Shown: positions 19,045 through 28,270, numbered from the stretch's first letter. The stretch is DNA of 64,000 bases from Bin87 sp965203985 (GCA_965203985.1 CBDBDS010000002.1:496001-560000), one strand, 5' to 3'. A program made the numbers and translations. The notes: generated by a model not told the origin, from the letters alone.

Positions 19045-19257
19045 TTACGCGTCGACCTCGATCAAAATCCGGCAGTGGTCGCTAGATCCCCACTCCTCCA
19101 GGCCGTTCATTGCCCGCGCTCGCACGCACCGATGAAACCCCCGAGAGGCGAACACGTAGTCTAACTGGTTTTCGGCAGTGGCCAGTGAACCGCGGGCCGT
19201 GTGGTACGTGGGAACGTTCCTGGTGCCCTCTTCGACGCCGCGCGGGGGAGGATCCGC
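19045..19257 (-). pseudogene. Endonuclease/exonuclease/phosphatase (EEP) C-terminal fragment
   Basis: An open frame of 70 codons ends the EEP fold: RNVPTYHT, then AENQLDYVFASRGF, then EEWGSSDHCRILIEVDA and a TAA at 19045. NQLDYVFAS and SDHC are the C-terminal active-site strands of EEP-family hydrolases. A TAA at 19258 closes the frame upstream, and the N-terminal catalytic half is missing. Only the tail survives next to tRNA-Leu, which suggests truncation by recombination at the tRNA. Confidence 0.7.
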
Positions 19258-19327
19258 TTATTGGGATGGTTCAGCGGACGGTCCAAGCCGTTTTTGAACT
19301 TGGATGCCGATAAGATTCGGCAATTGG

Positions 19328-19411
19328 TGCCGAAGGTCGGACTCGAACCGACACGGGATATTCTCCCACCGGTTTTTGAGACCGGCGCGTCTACCATTCC
19401 GCCACTTCGGC
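19328..19411 (-). tRNA. tRNA-Leu (CAA)
   Basis: 84 bases on the minus strand with acceptor GCCGAAG/CTTCGGC and discriminator A, a long variable arm (class II), the T arm GGTTCGAGTCC, and anticodon loop CTCAAAA giving CAA, which reads UUG. No encoded CCA. Lies just downstream of the EEP and IS5 fragments. Confidence 0.95.
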
Positions 19412-19422
19412 CAGTGGATTTC

Positions 19423-19431
19423 AGTATAGCA
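19423..19431 (-). promoter_or_regulatory. Extended -10 promoter for tRNA-Leu
   Basis: Read on the minus strand this is TGC-TATACT, 11 bases before the first base of the tRNA. It fits an extended -10; no clear -35 hexamer is seen. Confidence 0.45.
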
Positions 19432-19539
19432 CGGTTGCGTGTCCGCTCCGTGGCGTTGTAGCATTGACTACCGTTTCCCAGGCACATTTGCAGCCTCGGG
19501 AGCCCTCAACTGAGCACAGATTCGAAAGGCGGCAGCGTC

Positions 19540-19995
19540 ATGGCTACCATCAAGGACCGGTTGGAAGAGGACATTCGCAACACCATGCGGGCGCGTGATC
19601 GCGAGCGCCTGGAGACGCTGCGGTTCCTCAAGAGCCAAATCCAGCTGACTGAAAAGAACAACCTCAAGGAGCTGGACGAGAGTGGAGTCACCGACGTGGT
19701 GGCCAAGCAAGTCAAGGACCGCCGCGAGAGCATCGAAATGTTCGGCCAGGGCGGTCGCGCTGACCTCGTTGCCAAGGAGGAGGCGTCCCTTACAATCCTG
19801 CTGGAATACATGCCCGAACAACTTGGCGAGGAAGAAATCGAGGCCATCGCCCGCCAAGCCATCGCCGATAGCGGAGCCTCCGGGCCGGGCGACCGGGGCA
19901 AGGTCATGGGCCGCATCATGCCGCAGGTGCGCGGCAAGGCCGATGGCAGCCAGGTCAACGCCATCGTGTCGCGCCTCCTGGAAACGGCGGGCTGA
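19540..19995 (+). CDS. yqeY: GatB/YqeY domain protein
   Basis: 151-residue helical YqeY protein, related to the tail domain of GatB that contacts tRNA in amidotransferases. Features: TIKDRLEEDIRNTMRARDRERLETLRFLKSQI pattern at the start, the central YMPEQLGEEEIE segment near 95, and the C-terminal GKVMGRIMPQVRGKADGSQVNAIV. Complete length. The free-standing protein has no firmly established role. It is eight bases upstream of purQ in the same direction, so probably co-transcribed. Confidence 0.9.
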   Translation: MATIKDRLEEDIRNTMRARDRERLETLRFLKSQIQLTEKNNLKELDESGVTDVVAKQVKDRRESIEMFGQGGRADLVAKEEASLTILLEYMPEQLGEEEIEAIARQAIADSGASGPGDRGKVMGRIMPQVRGKADGSQVNAIVSRLLETAG

Positions 19996-20003
19996 CCCGA
20001 CGT

Positions 20004-20699
20004 ATGCGTTTCGGCATCCTGGTTTTCCCGGGAACCTGGAGCGATACCGACTGCCACCACGCCGTCAACGGGGTGCTGGGGCAGGACGCCGGTTACATCT
20101 GGCACAAAGAGGATAGCGTCGCCGGCTACGATGCCATCATCGTGCCCGGAGGGTTCTCATACGGCGATTACCTGCGCGCCGGCGCCATCGCCCGGTTCTC
20201 GCCGGTGATGGGCGCGGTGCGCGATTTCGCCACCGCCGGCGGGTTGGTGATCGGGATCTGCAACGGCTTCCAGATCCTGTGCGAAGCCGGCCTCCTCCCG
20301 GGCGCATTGCGTCGCAACGGGCACCTGGAATACCGGTGCCAATGGACCCACCTGCGCACCGAACGCACCGACACGCCGTTCTCCAGCCGGTGCAGCATCG
20401 GGCAGCCATTGGCCGTACCCGTATCTCATGGTGAAGGCAACTACTACGCTGATCCGTCCACCATCGCCCAACTGGAGGAGCAGGGCAGGATCCTGTTCCG
20501 CTACTGCGAGCCCGACGGCGCGGTGACTGAAGACGCCAACCCCAACGGGTCGATGGACAACATCGCGGGCATCATCAACGAGGGCCGCAACGTGCTGGGT
20601 ATGATGCCTCACCCGGAGCGAAGCTGCGAGGCCCTGCTGGGCTCCGACGACGGCAACCTCATCTTCGGGTCCATGATTGACGCGGGAGCCCATCGTTAG
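20004..20699 (+). CDS. purQ: Phosphoribosylformylglycinamidine synthase subunit PurQ
   Basis: 231-residue class-I glutamine amidotransferase that supplies ammonia to PurL in step 4 of purine synthesis. The catalytic Cys is in GICNGFQIL near residue 88, and the His-Glu pair is in MMPHPERS near 207. FPGTWSDTDC near the start and the GGFSYGDYLRAG oxyanion loop are typical. It precedes an EamA transporter by two bases. purL is 1.8 kb further on, separated by two unrelated genes, and no purS was found in the window. Confidence 0.95.
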   Translation: MRFGILVFPGTWSDTDCHHAVNGVLGQDAGYIWHKEDSVAGYDAIIVPGGFSYGDYLRAGAIARFSPVMGAVRDFATAGGLVIGICNGFQILCEAGLLPGALRRNGHLEYRCQWTHLRTERTDTPFSSRCSIGQPLAVPVSHGEGNYYADPSTIAQLEEQGRILFRYCEPDGAVTEDANPNGSMDNIAGIINEGRNVLGMMPHPERSCEALLGSDDGNLIFGSMIDAGAHR

Positions 20700-20701
20700 G
20701 G

Positions 20702-21619
20702 ATGCTGCTGTCGCTGGGACTGGCGTGCATCGCGGTGCTTGGGTTCGGCAGTTCGGCGGTGCTGGCCCGCCTGGGAATGCAAGCGATACGGCCCATGCCG
20801 GCGTCGCTGATCTCTCTGGTAGGGTCCACGCTGTTGGCGGGGACACTGGCATTGATCTTCGAGCTGGACGCGATAATCGCAATGCCGGCCATCGCCCTGG
20901 TGTGGCTGTTGGGCAACGGCATCCTCACCTACATGGGCGGGCGGTCACAGCAGTACATCGCCATCAGCCTGATCGGCGCATCCCGTGTAACCCCCATCGT
21001 GGGCAGCGCCGCGCTCTTCTCCGCTTTGTACGCGATCACCCTCACCAGACTAGAGGTGCCGGGGTTCAACGAGCATCTGAACGTGCTGCTGGGGATCGGC
21101 ACGGTGGTGGTCGTTTGCGGGCTGGCCTTGACCGGCGGGAACTTCCTGCGTCAAAGCTGGGGCAGCGACTGGAAATCGGTGGCCGGTTACGGATTGGCGA
21201 TACTGGCGGCCGCCTGCTACGGCGCGTCGACCCTGAGTGGGCGGGTGCTCAGCATCCAGTTCGGCTCGCCGCTGATCATGGCCGCCGGCAGCATGTTCTT
21301 CGCCACCCTGGTGCTGTCGCCGGTCTTCGGACGCGAGGCAGTACAGAAATCCACCAGTTCCGGTTGGGCGACGTTGTACGTGTTCCTCGCCGGATTCGCC
21401 GCCGCCTGCGCCGTGATGTCGCTGTACTTCGCCGTGACCCGCGAGGGATCGAACATCCTGATGATCGCGCCCATCGTATCCTGCAACCCGCTGGTCACCA
21501 TGGTCATGGTGCGCTTGTTCCTGCGGCAGACCGAAACCATCACCAAAGAGCTGGTTATAGGCACGTTGATGGCCGTGGGCGGCGTGGCGATGGTCGTAGT
21601 CGGCGGGCTGATTGGTTGA
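20702..21619 (+). CDS. DMT/EamA-family transporter
   Basis: 305-residue inner-membrane protein with ten hydrophobic helices in two EamA repeats (about 5-140 and 165-300). Typical pieces are GSSAVLARLGMQAIRP, the glycine-rich helix GGRSQQYIAISLIGASRVTP and the closing helix MAVGGVAMVVVGGLIG. It is presumably an exporter of small metabolites. Its start lies two bases after the purQ stop, suggesting co-transcription, though nothing links it to purine synthesis. Confidence 0.85.
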   Translation: MLLSLGLACIAVLGFGSSAVLARLGMQAIRPMPASLISLVGSTLLAGTLALIFELDAIIAMPAIALVWLLGNGILTYMGGRSQQYIAISLIGASRVTPIVGSAALFSALYAITLTRLEVPGFNEHLNVLLGIGTVVVVCGLALTGGNFLRQSWGSDWKSVAGYGLAILAAACYGASTLSGRVLSIQFGSPLIMAAGSMFFATLVLSPVFGREAVQKSTSSGWATLYVFLAGFAAACAVMSLYFAVTREGSNILMIAPIVSCNPLVTMVMVRLFLRQTETITKELVIGTLMAVGGVAMVVVGGLIG

Positions 21620-21745
21620 CCTGTATTGATCGTACTACCGAGGGCAACAACGTTCCGTTTTCGCCCATTTGAGCGTAGGATTAGATACCACCTGCAAACG
21701 CGCGACACACACGCCGACGGTTACTGCATCCCTGCGAGGCCCGTT

Positions 21746-22450
21746 ATGACCACCAAGCCCACCGCGCCGCCAGCCGTTACCAGCGCCAGCCGCTTTCCCG
21801 AACTGCCGCCCAGGGACGATATGCAGAACACCCGCTTTCTCAACGAACCGGCCCATCTGCCCGCCCTGCGCGTGCGTCTGGGGTTCTCGGCAAGCACGGT
21901 GGTTACAAGCGAAACGCCCATTGGCTGGAACACCAGCCAACGGCGGGGCCTGCTGCAACCCGACCTCCTGATTGCCTTCGATGTCGACAGCAGCGTCATC
22001 ATCACCGAGCAAGGATACTCCATCGACTACCACGGCAAGCCGCCGGACTTCGTGCTGGAGATCGCCTCCCCAACCACCAGCAACCGTGACGAGACGGATA
22101 AGCGCCGGGGATATGCCGATTACGGAGTGCCGGAGTACTGGCGGTTTGACGACAAGGACGGGCAGCGCTACCAAACCGCTCTCGCGGGCGATCGTTTGGT
22201 GAGTGGGGCGTACCAGCCAATAAACGTAGTTGAGGTGAGCCATGCCCGGTACCGGGGGTACAGCGCTGTGCTGGGCCTGTACGTGTGCTGGGAGTACGGG
22301 CACCTGCGTTGGTATGACCCGGAAACAGGATACCTGCCCACCTACTACGAAGAGACTGACGCGCGCATCGCCGCCGAGGCGGAGCGGGATGCGGAGCGAG
22401 CCGAACGCCTCCGCTTGGAAGCAGAGATCAGGCTTCTGCGTAACCGATAG
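21746..22450 (+). CDS. Uma2-family endonuclease, copy 1
   Basis: 234 residues from the ATG at 21746 (the frame opens at 21626 but that part looks non-coding). Uma2 is a restriction-endonuclease-fold PD-(D/E)xK family. Here the core reads DLLIAFDVDSS, then PPDFVLEIASPTT with the acidic strand, then DKRRGYADYGVPEYWRFD. The C-terminus is a Glu/Ala-rich coiled segment. The second copy at 53750 aligns well but is interrupted by TGA where this copy has the Trp of VCWEYG. It sits between purQ and purL. Function unknown. Confidence 0.87.
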   Translation: MTTKPTAPPAVTSASRFPELPPRDDMQNTRFLNEPAHLPALRVRLGFSASTVVTSETPIGWNTSQRRGLLQPDLLIAFDVDSSVIITEQGYSIDYHGKPPDFVLEIASPTTSNRDETDKRRGYADYGVPEYWRFDDKDGQRYQTALAGDRLVSGAYQPINVVEVSHARYRGYSAVLGLYVCWEYGHLRWYDPETGYLPTYYEETDARIAAEAERDAERAERLRLEAEIRLLRNR

Positions 22451-22501
22451 CCGCCGCCGAGTTTGACCGCGGTGGTCAAATGTCCGTATTCAGGGTCTGC
22501 A

Positions 22502-24745
22502 ATGCCGGTAACCAAAGAAATTCTCGACGAAATCGCGCTGTCCCAGGCCGAGTACGACATGATCGTCGACCGGCTTGACCGGGAGCCGAACCCGGTTGAA
22601 CTGGGCATGTTCGGCGCGCTCTGGAGCGAGCACTGCGGATACAAGCACTCGGGTCCGCTGCTGGGAATGCTGCCGTCGCGCTCTGGCCGGACCCTCTCCC
22701 AGGCCGGCGCCGAGAATGCCGGCGCCATCGACATCGGCAACGGACTGGCGGTTGTTTTCAAGGTCGAGTCCCACAACCACCCGTCCGCCGTGGAGCCGCT
22801 GCAAGGGGCGGCAACCGGTGTCGGCGGCATCGTCCGCGACATCCTGGCGATGGGCGCGCGACCCATCGCCCTTCTGAACTCCCTCCGTTTCGGCCCGCCG
22901 GACAGAGCCGGGAACCGACGGCTGCTCAAGGGAGTCGTGGACGGCATCGGCTGGTACGGCAACTGCATCGGGGTGCCGGACGTGGCCGGCGAAATCTACT
23001 TCGACGACTGCTACTCGCAGAACCCGCTGGTGAACGCCATGTGCGTCGGCATCGCGCGCATCGAGGACCTGGCCAGCGCGGCCGCCGACCGACCCGGCGA
23101 TGTGCTTCTCCTGGCCGGCGCGGGAACCGGCCGCGATGGGATCCACGGCGCGTCCGGACTGGCCTCGCGCACCTTTGAGGAGGAGCAGGAACTCCGCCCA
23201 ACGGTGCAGGTGGGCAATCCCTTCCTGGAAAAATCGTTGATCGAGGCCTGCCTGGAAGCCCTGGCCACGGGCCGGGTGCGCGCGCTGCAGGATCTTGGGG
23301 CGGCCGGCCTCACCAGCGCGGCGGTGGAATCGGCGGCGCGCGGCGGTCGGGGCATCGCGCTGGACATCAGCCAGGTGCATCGGCGGGAATCCGACATGAC
23401 CGGCTACGAGGTGATGCTGTCGGAGTCCCAGGAGCGCATGCTGCTGGCCGCCGCGCCGGAGCACGTGCCCGCCATCCGCGAAGTGTTCGACAAGTGGGAC
23501 ATACCATGTCGTCCCGTTGGCACAGTGACGGACGAACCCTATGCGCTGGTGACCGACGGCGCGGAGCGGATAGCCTCTGCTCCCGTGACCCACCTGACCG
23601 ACGCCCCTCGCTACCGGCTGGACGGCCAACCTTCCGCAGATTCCCTGGAACGGCAACGACTGCGGCTGAGGGACGTGCCCATCCCGGCCGACGCCGGAGA
23701 AACGTTGCTGCGGTTGCTGGCTGCTCCCAACATCGCCAGCAGGCAGAGCGTGTACCGCCAGTACGACCACCAGGTGCAGACCAACACCGTGGTCGGCCCG
23801 GGATCCGGGGACGCGGCAGTGCTGCGGATCAAGGACACCGGCCAGGCGATAGCGGTGGCCATTGACGGCAACGGACGCCAGTGTTTCCTTGACCCCTACC
23901 GGGGGGCGCAGATGGTCGTGGCGGAGGTCACGCGCAACCTGTCCTGTGTCGGCGCGGAACCCCTGGCGCTCACCGATTGCCTGAACTTCGGCAACCCGGA
24001 GCGGCCCGAGATCTACTACCAACTGGAGCAGTGCATTCGCGGCATGGCCGGGGCGGCCCGTGCGTTGGGCGTGCCAGTGGTCAGCGGCAACGCCAGCCTG
24101 TACAACGAAAGCCAGGGCGCCGCCATCTTCCCGACGCCCATCGTTGGAGCCCTCGGACTGCTGGAGGATGTCCAGAGACACCGTGGCGCTGGTTTCCCCG
24201 AGGAAGGGTTGGCGGTGGTCCTCCTGGGCGCCGACCGTCTGACGGCCCGCGCGTCCGACCTGGCCGGCAGCGAGTACCTGAATACGATCCACGGCATGGT
24301 GCGGGGCCGACCCAGGATCGACCTGCCCCTGGAGCGACGGGTGCAGGCTTTCTGCCGCCGCCTCATTGCCGAGGGGCTGGCCAGGTCGGCCCACGACTGT
24401 TCGGACGGCGGCCTGGCGGTGGCCCTGGCCGAGTGCTGCATCCTGGGAGACGGACGCATCGGAGGCGGTGGCCCAATGGGGTTCATCGCATCGGATGAAT
24501 TCGTGGCCGGCATTCCCCGGCGATGGGACGTCGCGCTGTTTGGCGAAGCGCCCTCCCGGATACTGGTAGCGGTGAAACCCCAGGCGCTGGATGTCGTGCA
24601 TGGCCTCGCCGCGGCATCCGGCGTGCCGGCGATGACACTGGGCATAACCGGCGGAGAAAGGTTGAATATCGGAATCGTGTTTGACTTGCCGGTGACGAAT
24701 ATCGCGGAAACTTGGTACGGTGGCTTGCAGAGCGCGCTGGAATAA
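22502..24745 (+). CDS. purL: Phosphoribosylformylglycinamidine synthase subunit PurL
   Basis: 747-residue small-type PurL, the ATP-dependent synthetase that acts with PurQ and PurS. The ATG at 22502 (MPVTKEIL) is preferred to the longer frame from 22463. Landmarks: SEHCGYKHS near 43 with the catalytic His region, VFKVESHNHPSAVEP near 86, and GAATGVGGIVRDILAMGARP near 101. The second half starts near 420 with VGPGSGDAAVLR, and DCSDGGLAVALAE lies near 635. Small-type PurL normally needs PurS, which is not seen nearby. Confidence 0.95.
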   Translation: MPVTKEILDEIALSQAEYDMIVDRLDREPNPVELGMFGALWSEHCGYKHSGPLLGMLPSRSGRTLSQAGAENAGAIDIGNGLAVVFKVESHNHPSAVEPLQGAATGVGGIVRDILAMGARPIALLNSLRFGPPDRAGNRRLLKGVVDGIGWYGNCIGVPDVAGEIYFDDCYSQNPLVNAMCVGIARIEDLASAAADRPGDVLLLAGAGTGRDGIHGASGLASRTFEEEQELRPTVQVGNPFLEKSLIEACLEALATGRVRALQDLGAAGLTSAAVESAARGGRGIALDISQVHRRESDMTGYEVMLSESQERMLLAAAPEHVPAIREVFDKWDIPCRPVGTVTDEPYALVTDGAERIASAPVTHLTDAPRYRLDGQPSADSLERQRLRLRDVPIPADAGETLLRLLAAPNIASRQSVYRQYDHQVQTNTVVGPGSGDAAVLRIKDTGQAIAVAIDGNGRQCFLDPYRGAQMVVAEVTRNLSCVGAEPLALTDCLNFGNPERPEIYYQLEQCIRGMAGAARALGVPVVSGNASLYNESQGAAIFPTPIVGALGLLEDVQRHRGAGFPEEGLAVVLLGADRLTARASDLAGSEYLNTIHGMVRGRPRIDLPLERRVQAFCRRLIAEGLARSAHDCSDGGLAVALAECCILGDGRIGGGGPMGFIASDEFVAGIPRRWDVALFGEAPSRILVAVKPQALDVVHGLAAASGVPAMTLGITGGERLNIGIVFDLPVTNIAETWYGGLQSALE

Positions 24746-24775
24746 CTGCGCTGAATAAAGAACCTGAGAGGCGCC

Positions 24776-25198
24776 ATGAACGCGATCAAGAAGCCGGTTT
24801 GCGTCTATATGCTGGCCACGGCGGTGGCGGTGGCGGTGTTTTTCATCGTCAGCACGTTTCTGGGCGATCTGGTCAGCGTGCTGGTCGTCTGGCACGTGCT
24901 GGACGTCATGATGCTCATCGGCCTGGCCGCCGCCCTGGCGTTCAACATTCACCAGAAGATCCACGTCAGCGTGCCCGACGGCAACGAGGCGGTTACCCGC
25001 GCGTACCTGGAAGCCAACGCCACGTTCTATGCCACGCTGGGCGTCTCGCTGGTCTTCCTGTACAACTGGTTCCGATTCATCAACGGCAGCGAGGGTGGCG
25101 TCACCAACGACATAATTTGGATCATCGTGGACACGATGGTTCCCACTGCGCTTGGGGTCACCGCCTGCCGCCTCTGGCGGGAATCTTCTCGGTCATAA
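24776..25198 (+). CDS. Small integral membrane protein, unknown function
   Basis: 140 residues with four predicted transmembrane helices at about 8-30, 32-58, 81-100 and 112-134. No domain that I recognise. AGAGGCGCC before the ATG is a fair ribosome site. It lies 30 bases after purL and 9 bases before the deoxyribosyltransferase gene, so it may be the middle of a transcript. Hydrophobicity alone supports a membrane location. Confidence 0.7.
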   Translation: MNAIKKPVCVYMLATAVAVAVFFIVSTFLGDLVSVLVVWHVLDVMMLIGLAAALAFNIHQKIHVSVPDGNEAVTRAYLEANATFYATLGVSLVFLYNWFRFINGSEGGVTNDIIWIIVDTMVPTALGVTACRLWRESSRS

Positions 25199-25207
25199 CC
25201 TGCTGGC

Positions 25208-25687
25208 ATGGGAACAACTCAGCGCAAAACAATCTATCTGGCCAACCCGTATGGCTTCTCCGAGCAGCAAAAGACGCGCCTGCTGCCCGAACTCATCGGA
25301 GCGCTGGAGAGCCTGGGCCTTGAGGTCTGGGAACCCTTCGGGCGCAACAACCAGGTCGACTTCTCCGAACCCGGCTGGGCGCACCGGATCGCGCTGGCCG
25401 ATGTTCGGGACGTGCGCGATGCCGACGCGATCTTCGCGGTGGTTAACGGCACTCCGCCCGACGAGGGCGTGATGGTCGAACTGGGCATCGCCATAGCGCT
25501 GGGCAAGCCGACTTTCCTGTTCCGTGACGACTTCCGGCGGGTGACCGATAGCGAAGAGTACCCGCTGAACCTGATGCTTTTCGCCGGCCTGCCGGAACAA
25601 GGGTGGCAGGACTACTACTACACGTCTGTCGCCGAGATCACTGCGTCGGACAAAGCGTTGGCGCGGTGGGCGCGCAACGATCTCTGA
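25208..25687 (+). CDS. Nucleoside 2-deoxyribosyltransferase family protein
   Basis: 159-residue NDT-fold protein that would break or exchange the N-glycosidic bond of deoxyribonucleosides or nucleotides. IYLANPYGFSEQ opens the fold, DVRDADAIFAVVNGTPPDEGVMVELGIAIALGKPTFLFRDDF by pattern holds the catalytic Glu in the DEGVMVELG segment (near residue 92), and NLMLF follows. Its place downstream of purL fits a nucleotide-salvage or sanitising role, but that is inference. It ends at a strong hairpin. Confidence 0.85.
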   Translation: MGTTQRKTIYLANPYGFSEQQKTRLLPELIGALESLGLEVWEPFGRNNQVDFSEPGWAHRIALADVRDVRDADAIFAVVNGTPPDEGVMVELGIAIALGKPTFLFRDDFRRVTDSEEYPLNLMLFAGLPEQGWQDYYYTSVAEITASDKALARWARNDL

Positions 25688-25705
25688 ACCGCTGGCCCAA
25701 CGAAA

Positions 25706-25734
25706 GCGGGTCCCACCGACCAGATGGGACCCGC
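25706..25734. terminator. Bidirectional hairpin between convergent genes
   Basis: Perfect 10-bp stem gcgggtccca/tgggacccgc with a 9-base loop between the convergent deoxyribosyltransferase and NYN genes. There is no long T-run on either side, so the assignment rests on position and stem strength. Confidence 0.6.
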
Positions 25735-25757
25735 GGTGAACCTCCTGGCGCTCGCCG

Positions 25758-27521
25758 TTAGCTGATGGCGACCACTTCAGCCTCTTCGGCTGTTTCGGGG
25801 CGGTCCGCCTCCGCGGAGCCGTGATCGTCGACCGGCGGCGCGGCGATGGTGTCGCTGGGGGAATGACCTTCTTCGGCCGGAGGATCATAGGGCAGTCCCA
25901 GCCGGGCCGCCAGCGCGTATCCGACAACGGGGTGCTCCCGGTTCAAGCCAAACACCCTCCGGCGCCGTGACCGGTTGGTTTCTGGATCCCTGGTGTTGAT
26001 GTTGCGATACTGGAACATTCCATTCGACATCAGGGCTCGGACGTAGCGGGTGATCAGGTTGCGCGCGACCAGTTCGGGCGAGTCACCCCAGTGCTTGCGG
26101 ATGGTGGCGTCCTCCGCCTCAATTCCGGCGGTGAGGGCCTCGCTGATTTCGTTGCACAACGCCTGGAACATTACCGCGTCGGCGCCGTCCCGCTCCTCCA
26201 GGAAATGGCTCATGGCGACCAGGTCGGCGATGCGGGCCGCGTCGCCGTCGGGATCATCGGACTGGGGCAGGTCCATGGCGCCGATGGCTTCCATGAGGGA
26301 TCGCTCAATCTGGGTTTGTCGGTATGTGGCCGTGTCACTGACGTTGGGTTCGGGGGCGTCCGCCTGTGCCGGCGAGGTCGGGCGGCCTCGGTAGCGGCGA
26401 TCTCGGGGTCGATCGTCGAATTCCCTGGCCGCGGGCTCATCCGGTCGGTCTGCCTCGCCAGCGTCGTCGTCATCAGCTGCGACTTCAGCCTCTTCGTAGG
26501 TCGGGGTGTCCTCCAGGTCGGCCTCGTCATCATCGTCCCGGGCAACCGGTTCGGGGTCCGGCTCGTCGGCCATCAGGATCCAGTCCACCAGGTCGACGCT
26601 GCGTATCTTGATATTGCCCTCTTCGGCAACCCGCAGCATCAGCTTCTTGAACCCGGAGAAGCCCAGCTTGCGCTCGTCGAAGCCGGCGATGCGGCGCACC
26701 AGACGCTGCTTGAGCGACGTGAGGAGCAGCGTGTGTCCGGCCGCACGCTCGGTTCGGATCACGTCCTCGATGGCACGGATGACCTCGGGTAGCTGGTGCC
26801 GGCCGGGGTTAGCCAGGGCCGCGGGCTGTTGCTGGCGTCCACGATGGGCAGGAGCGCGGTGGAAGGCGTTTTCGGGTTCCTCGGCATCGATTGGATCCAC
26901 GTCCGCGTCGTAGAAGATGAGGCCGTCAACATGGTCGGCCATGCGGCGGGAGGTGGCCCAGGAGACGCCCACCACCAGGACGCGCTTGCCGACCGCCCGG
27001 AGGGAGTTGATGACGTGGATGAAATCGGAGTCCCCGGATACGAGGACGAAAGTGTTGATGTTGGGGAAATTGTGTGCCGTATCGATGCAGTCCGCGGTCA
27101 TTTTTACGTCAACGCTGTTCTTGACGCTGACAGTGCGACCTGACTGGTAGGATCCACGCAACGGCAACCGGGTGGGCACGTACACCGGCTCGATCCCGGC
27201 TGCGTACAGCGACGGCGGATCATGGATAAACTGGCTGGCCCCTTTCAGTTCGGGGGCGCGGGATACCCAGTCGGCGTATGCCTTGCCGACGACAACGCGG
27301 CCGTGGTTGGAGACTTCTTCCTTCAGCGCGGAGACGTTGGGCGTTCTGCCCCGTACCGCCAGGCTGATTTTGAAGTTCTCCCAGTCGATGAATAATGCTA
27401 CGTCTTCACTGAATGCGGCGTTGCCATTAACCTGTTGAATAGCGATGATGTTACCTCGACTTGCTCTACTGGCGAGCGGATGTCGTGAAAAAGTGTAATG
27501 GGGCCGGTTGAAAACCGTCAA
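25758..27521 (-). CDS. NYN (PIN-like RNase) plus OST-HTH/LOTUS domain protein
   Basis: The frame of 587 codons opens at a TTG (27521). Homology starts near residue 38 (EDVALFIDWENF), and GAGG precedes an ATC codon near 27449, so the start is uncertain. The NYN/LabA nuclease domain spans about 38-215 with acidic residues in FIDWENF, VDVKMTADCI and VSGDSDF. An OST-HTH/LOTUS domain (LPEVIRAIEDVIRTE...FSGFKKLMLRV) follows at about 245-320. A long acidic linker then leads to a C-terminal region of unknown fold. It is likely an RNA-acting enzyme. Last gene of the prfA cluster. Confidence 0.85.
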   Translation of the reverse strand: MTVFNRPHYTFSRHPLASRASRGNIIAIQQVNGNAAFSEDVALFIDWENFKISLAVRGRTPNVSALKEEVSNHGRVVVGKAYADWVSRAPELKGASQFIHDPPSLYAAGIEPVYVPTRLPLRGSYQSGRTVSVKNSVDVKMTADCIDTAHNFPNINTFVLVSGDSDFIHVINSLRAVGKRVLVVGVSWATSRRMADHVDGLIFYDADVDPIDAEEPENAFHRAPAHRGRQQQPAALANPGRHQLPEVIRAIEDVIRTERAAGHTLLLTSLKQRLVRRIAGFDERKLGFSGFKKLMLRVAEEGNIKIRSVDLVDWILMADEPDPEPVARDDDDEADLEDTPTYEEAEVAADDDDAGEADRPDEPAAREFDDRPRDRRYRGRPTSPAQADAPEPNVSDTATYRQTQIERSLMEAIGAMDLPQSDDPDGDAARIADLVAMSHFLEERDGADAVMFQALCNEISEALTAGIEAEDATIRKHWGDSPELVARNLITRYVRALMSNGMFQYRNINTRDPETNRSRRRRVFGLNREHPVVGYALAARLGLPYDPPAEEGHSPSDTIAAPPVDDHGSAEADRPETAEEAEVVAIS

Positions 27522-27526
27522 GTTGG

Positions 27527-28270
27527 TTAGTGCCCGTTACCCAGGCGGATTGCCAGTGACTCCGGAAGCCCTGCCGCCAGTATCCCGCTTTGCGCCGCCG
27601 CCAGGTCGTACTCGACACGGCGGTGGTACAGAACGCCACATGCTCCAGCCTCGCTGTCGTGCAGCAGGTACGACGCTCGCCAGTCGCCGTCACGGGGCTG
27701 GCCTACGCTGCCGGGGTTGACGATCATCCGTTGCTCCGGATCCAGGGCCACCGGAGCCGAGGGATCCAGGAGTTCAACACCCGCGCGCCCGTTGTCTTCG
27801 GTCCAAACCAGCGGGTAGTGCGAATGGCCCACCAGGCAAAACGGCGTTTCCATCAGGGCAAAGGTCGCCATGGCCGCCGGTTCGCTGATCAGGTATTCCA
27901 TGACCGGATCGCGCAGACTGCCGTGCACGTGGGTGAACGAGCCCATCAGACGCACCTCGGGCATGTCGGCAAGGTAAGACATTTCGTCTTCGGTCAGTTG
28001 TTGGGCTGTCCACAGGGCAGCCGCACGTGCTGCGCCATTGAACAGGTCCGGGTTCAGCTTTCCGGTCACAGCGTGGTCGTGGTTCCCGGCGATCGCGACG
28101 TGGGGCAGCCTCCGCAATCGTTCGATGCACGCCCTTGGATCCGAGCCATAGCCCACCAGATCGCCAAGAAACCAGACCGTATCGTATCCGCCGGCGCCTT
28201 CTGCATCGGACAAGACAGCTTCGAAAGCCTGCAGGTTGGAGTGGATATCCGAGACGATCAGGGTACGCAT
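27527..28270 (-). CDS. Calcineurin-like metallophosphoesterase
   Basis: 247-residue YfcE/MJ0936-like phosphoesterase. Metal-binding motifs in order: SDIHSNLQA (Asp8, His10), GDLVGYGSDP near 36 and GNHDHAV near 62; then VGHSHYPLVW near 150 and NPGSVGQPRDGD near 188. It would hydrolyse phosphodiesters or phosphomonoesters using a dimetal centre. It lies five bases upstream of the NYN gene, so the two are probably co-translated. The target is unknown. Confidence 0.88.
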   Translation of the reverse strand: MRTLIVSDIHSNLQAFEAVLSDAEGAGGYDTVWFLGDLVGYGSDPRACIERLRRLPHVAIAGNHDHAVTGKLNPDLFNGAARAAALWTAQQLTEDEMSYLADMPEVRLMGSFTHVHGSLRDPVMEYLISEPAAMATFALMETPFCLVGHSHYPLVWTEDNGRAGVELLDPSAPVALDPEQRMIVNPGSVGQPRDGDWRASYLLHDSEAGACGVLYHRRVEYDLAAAQSGILAAGLPESLAIRLGNGH

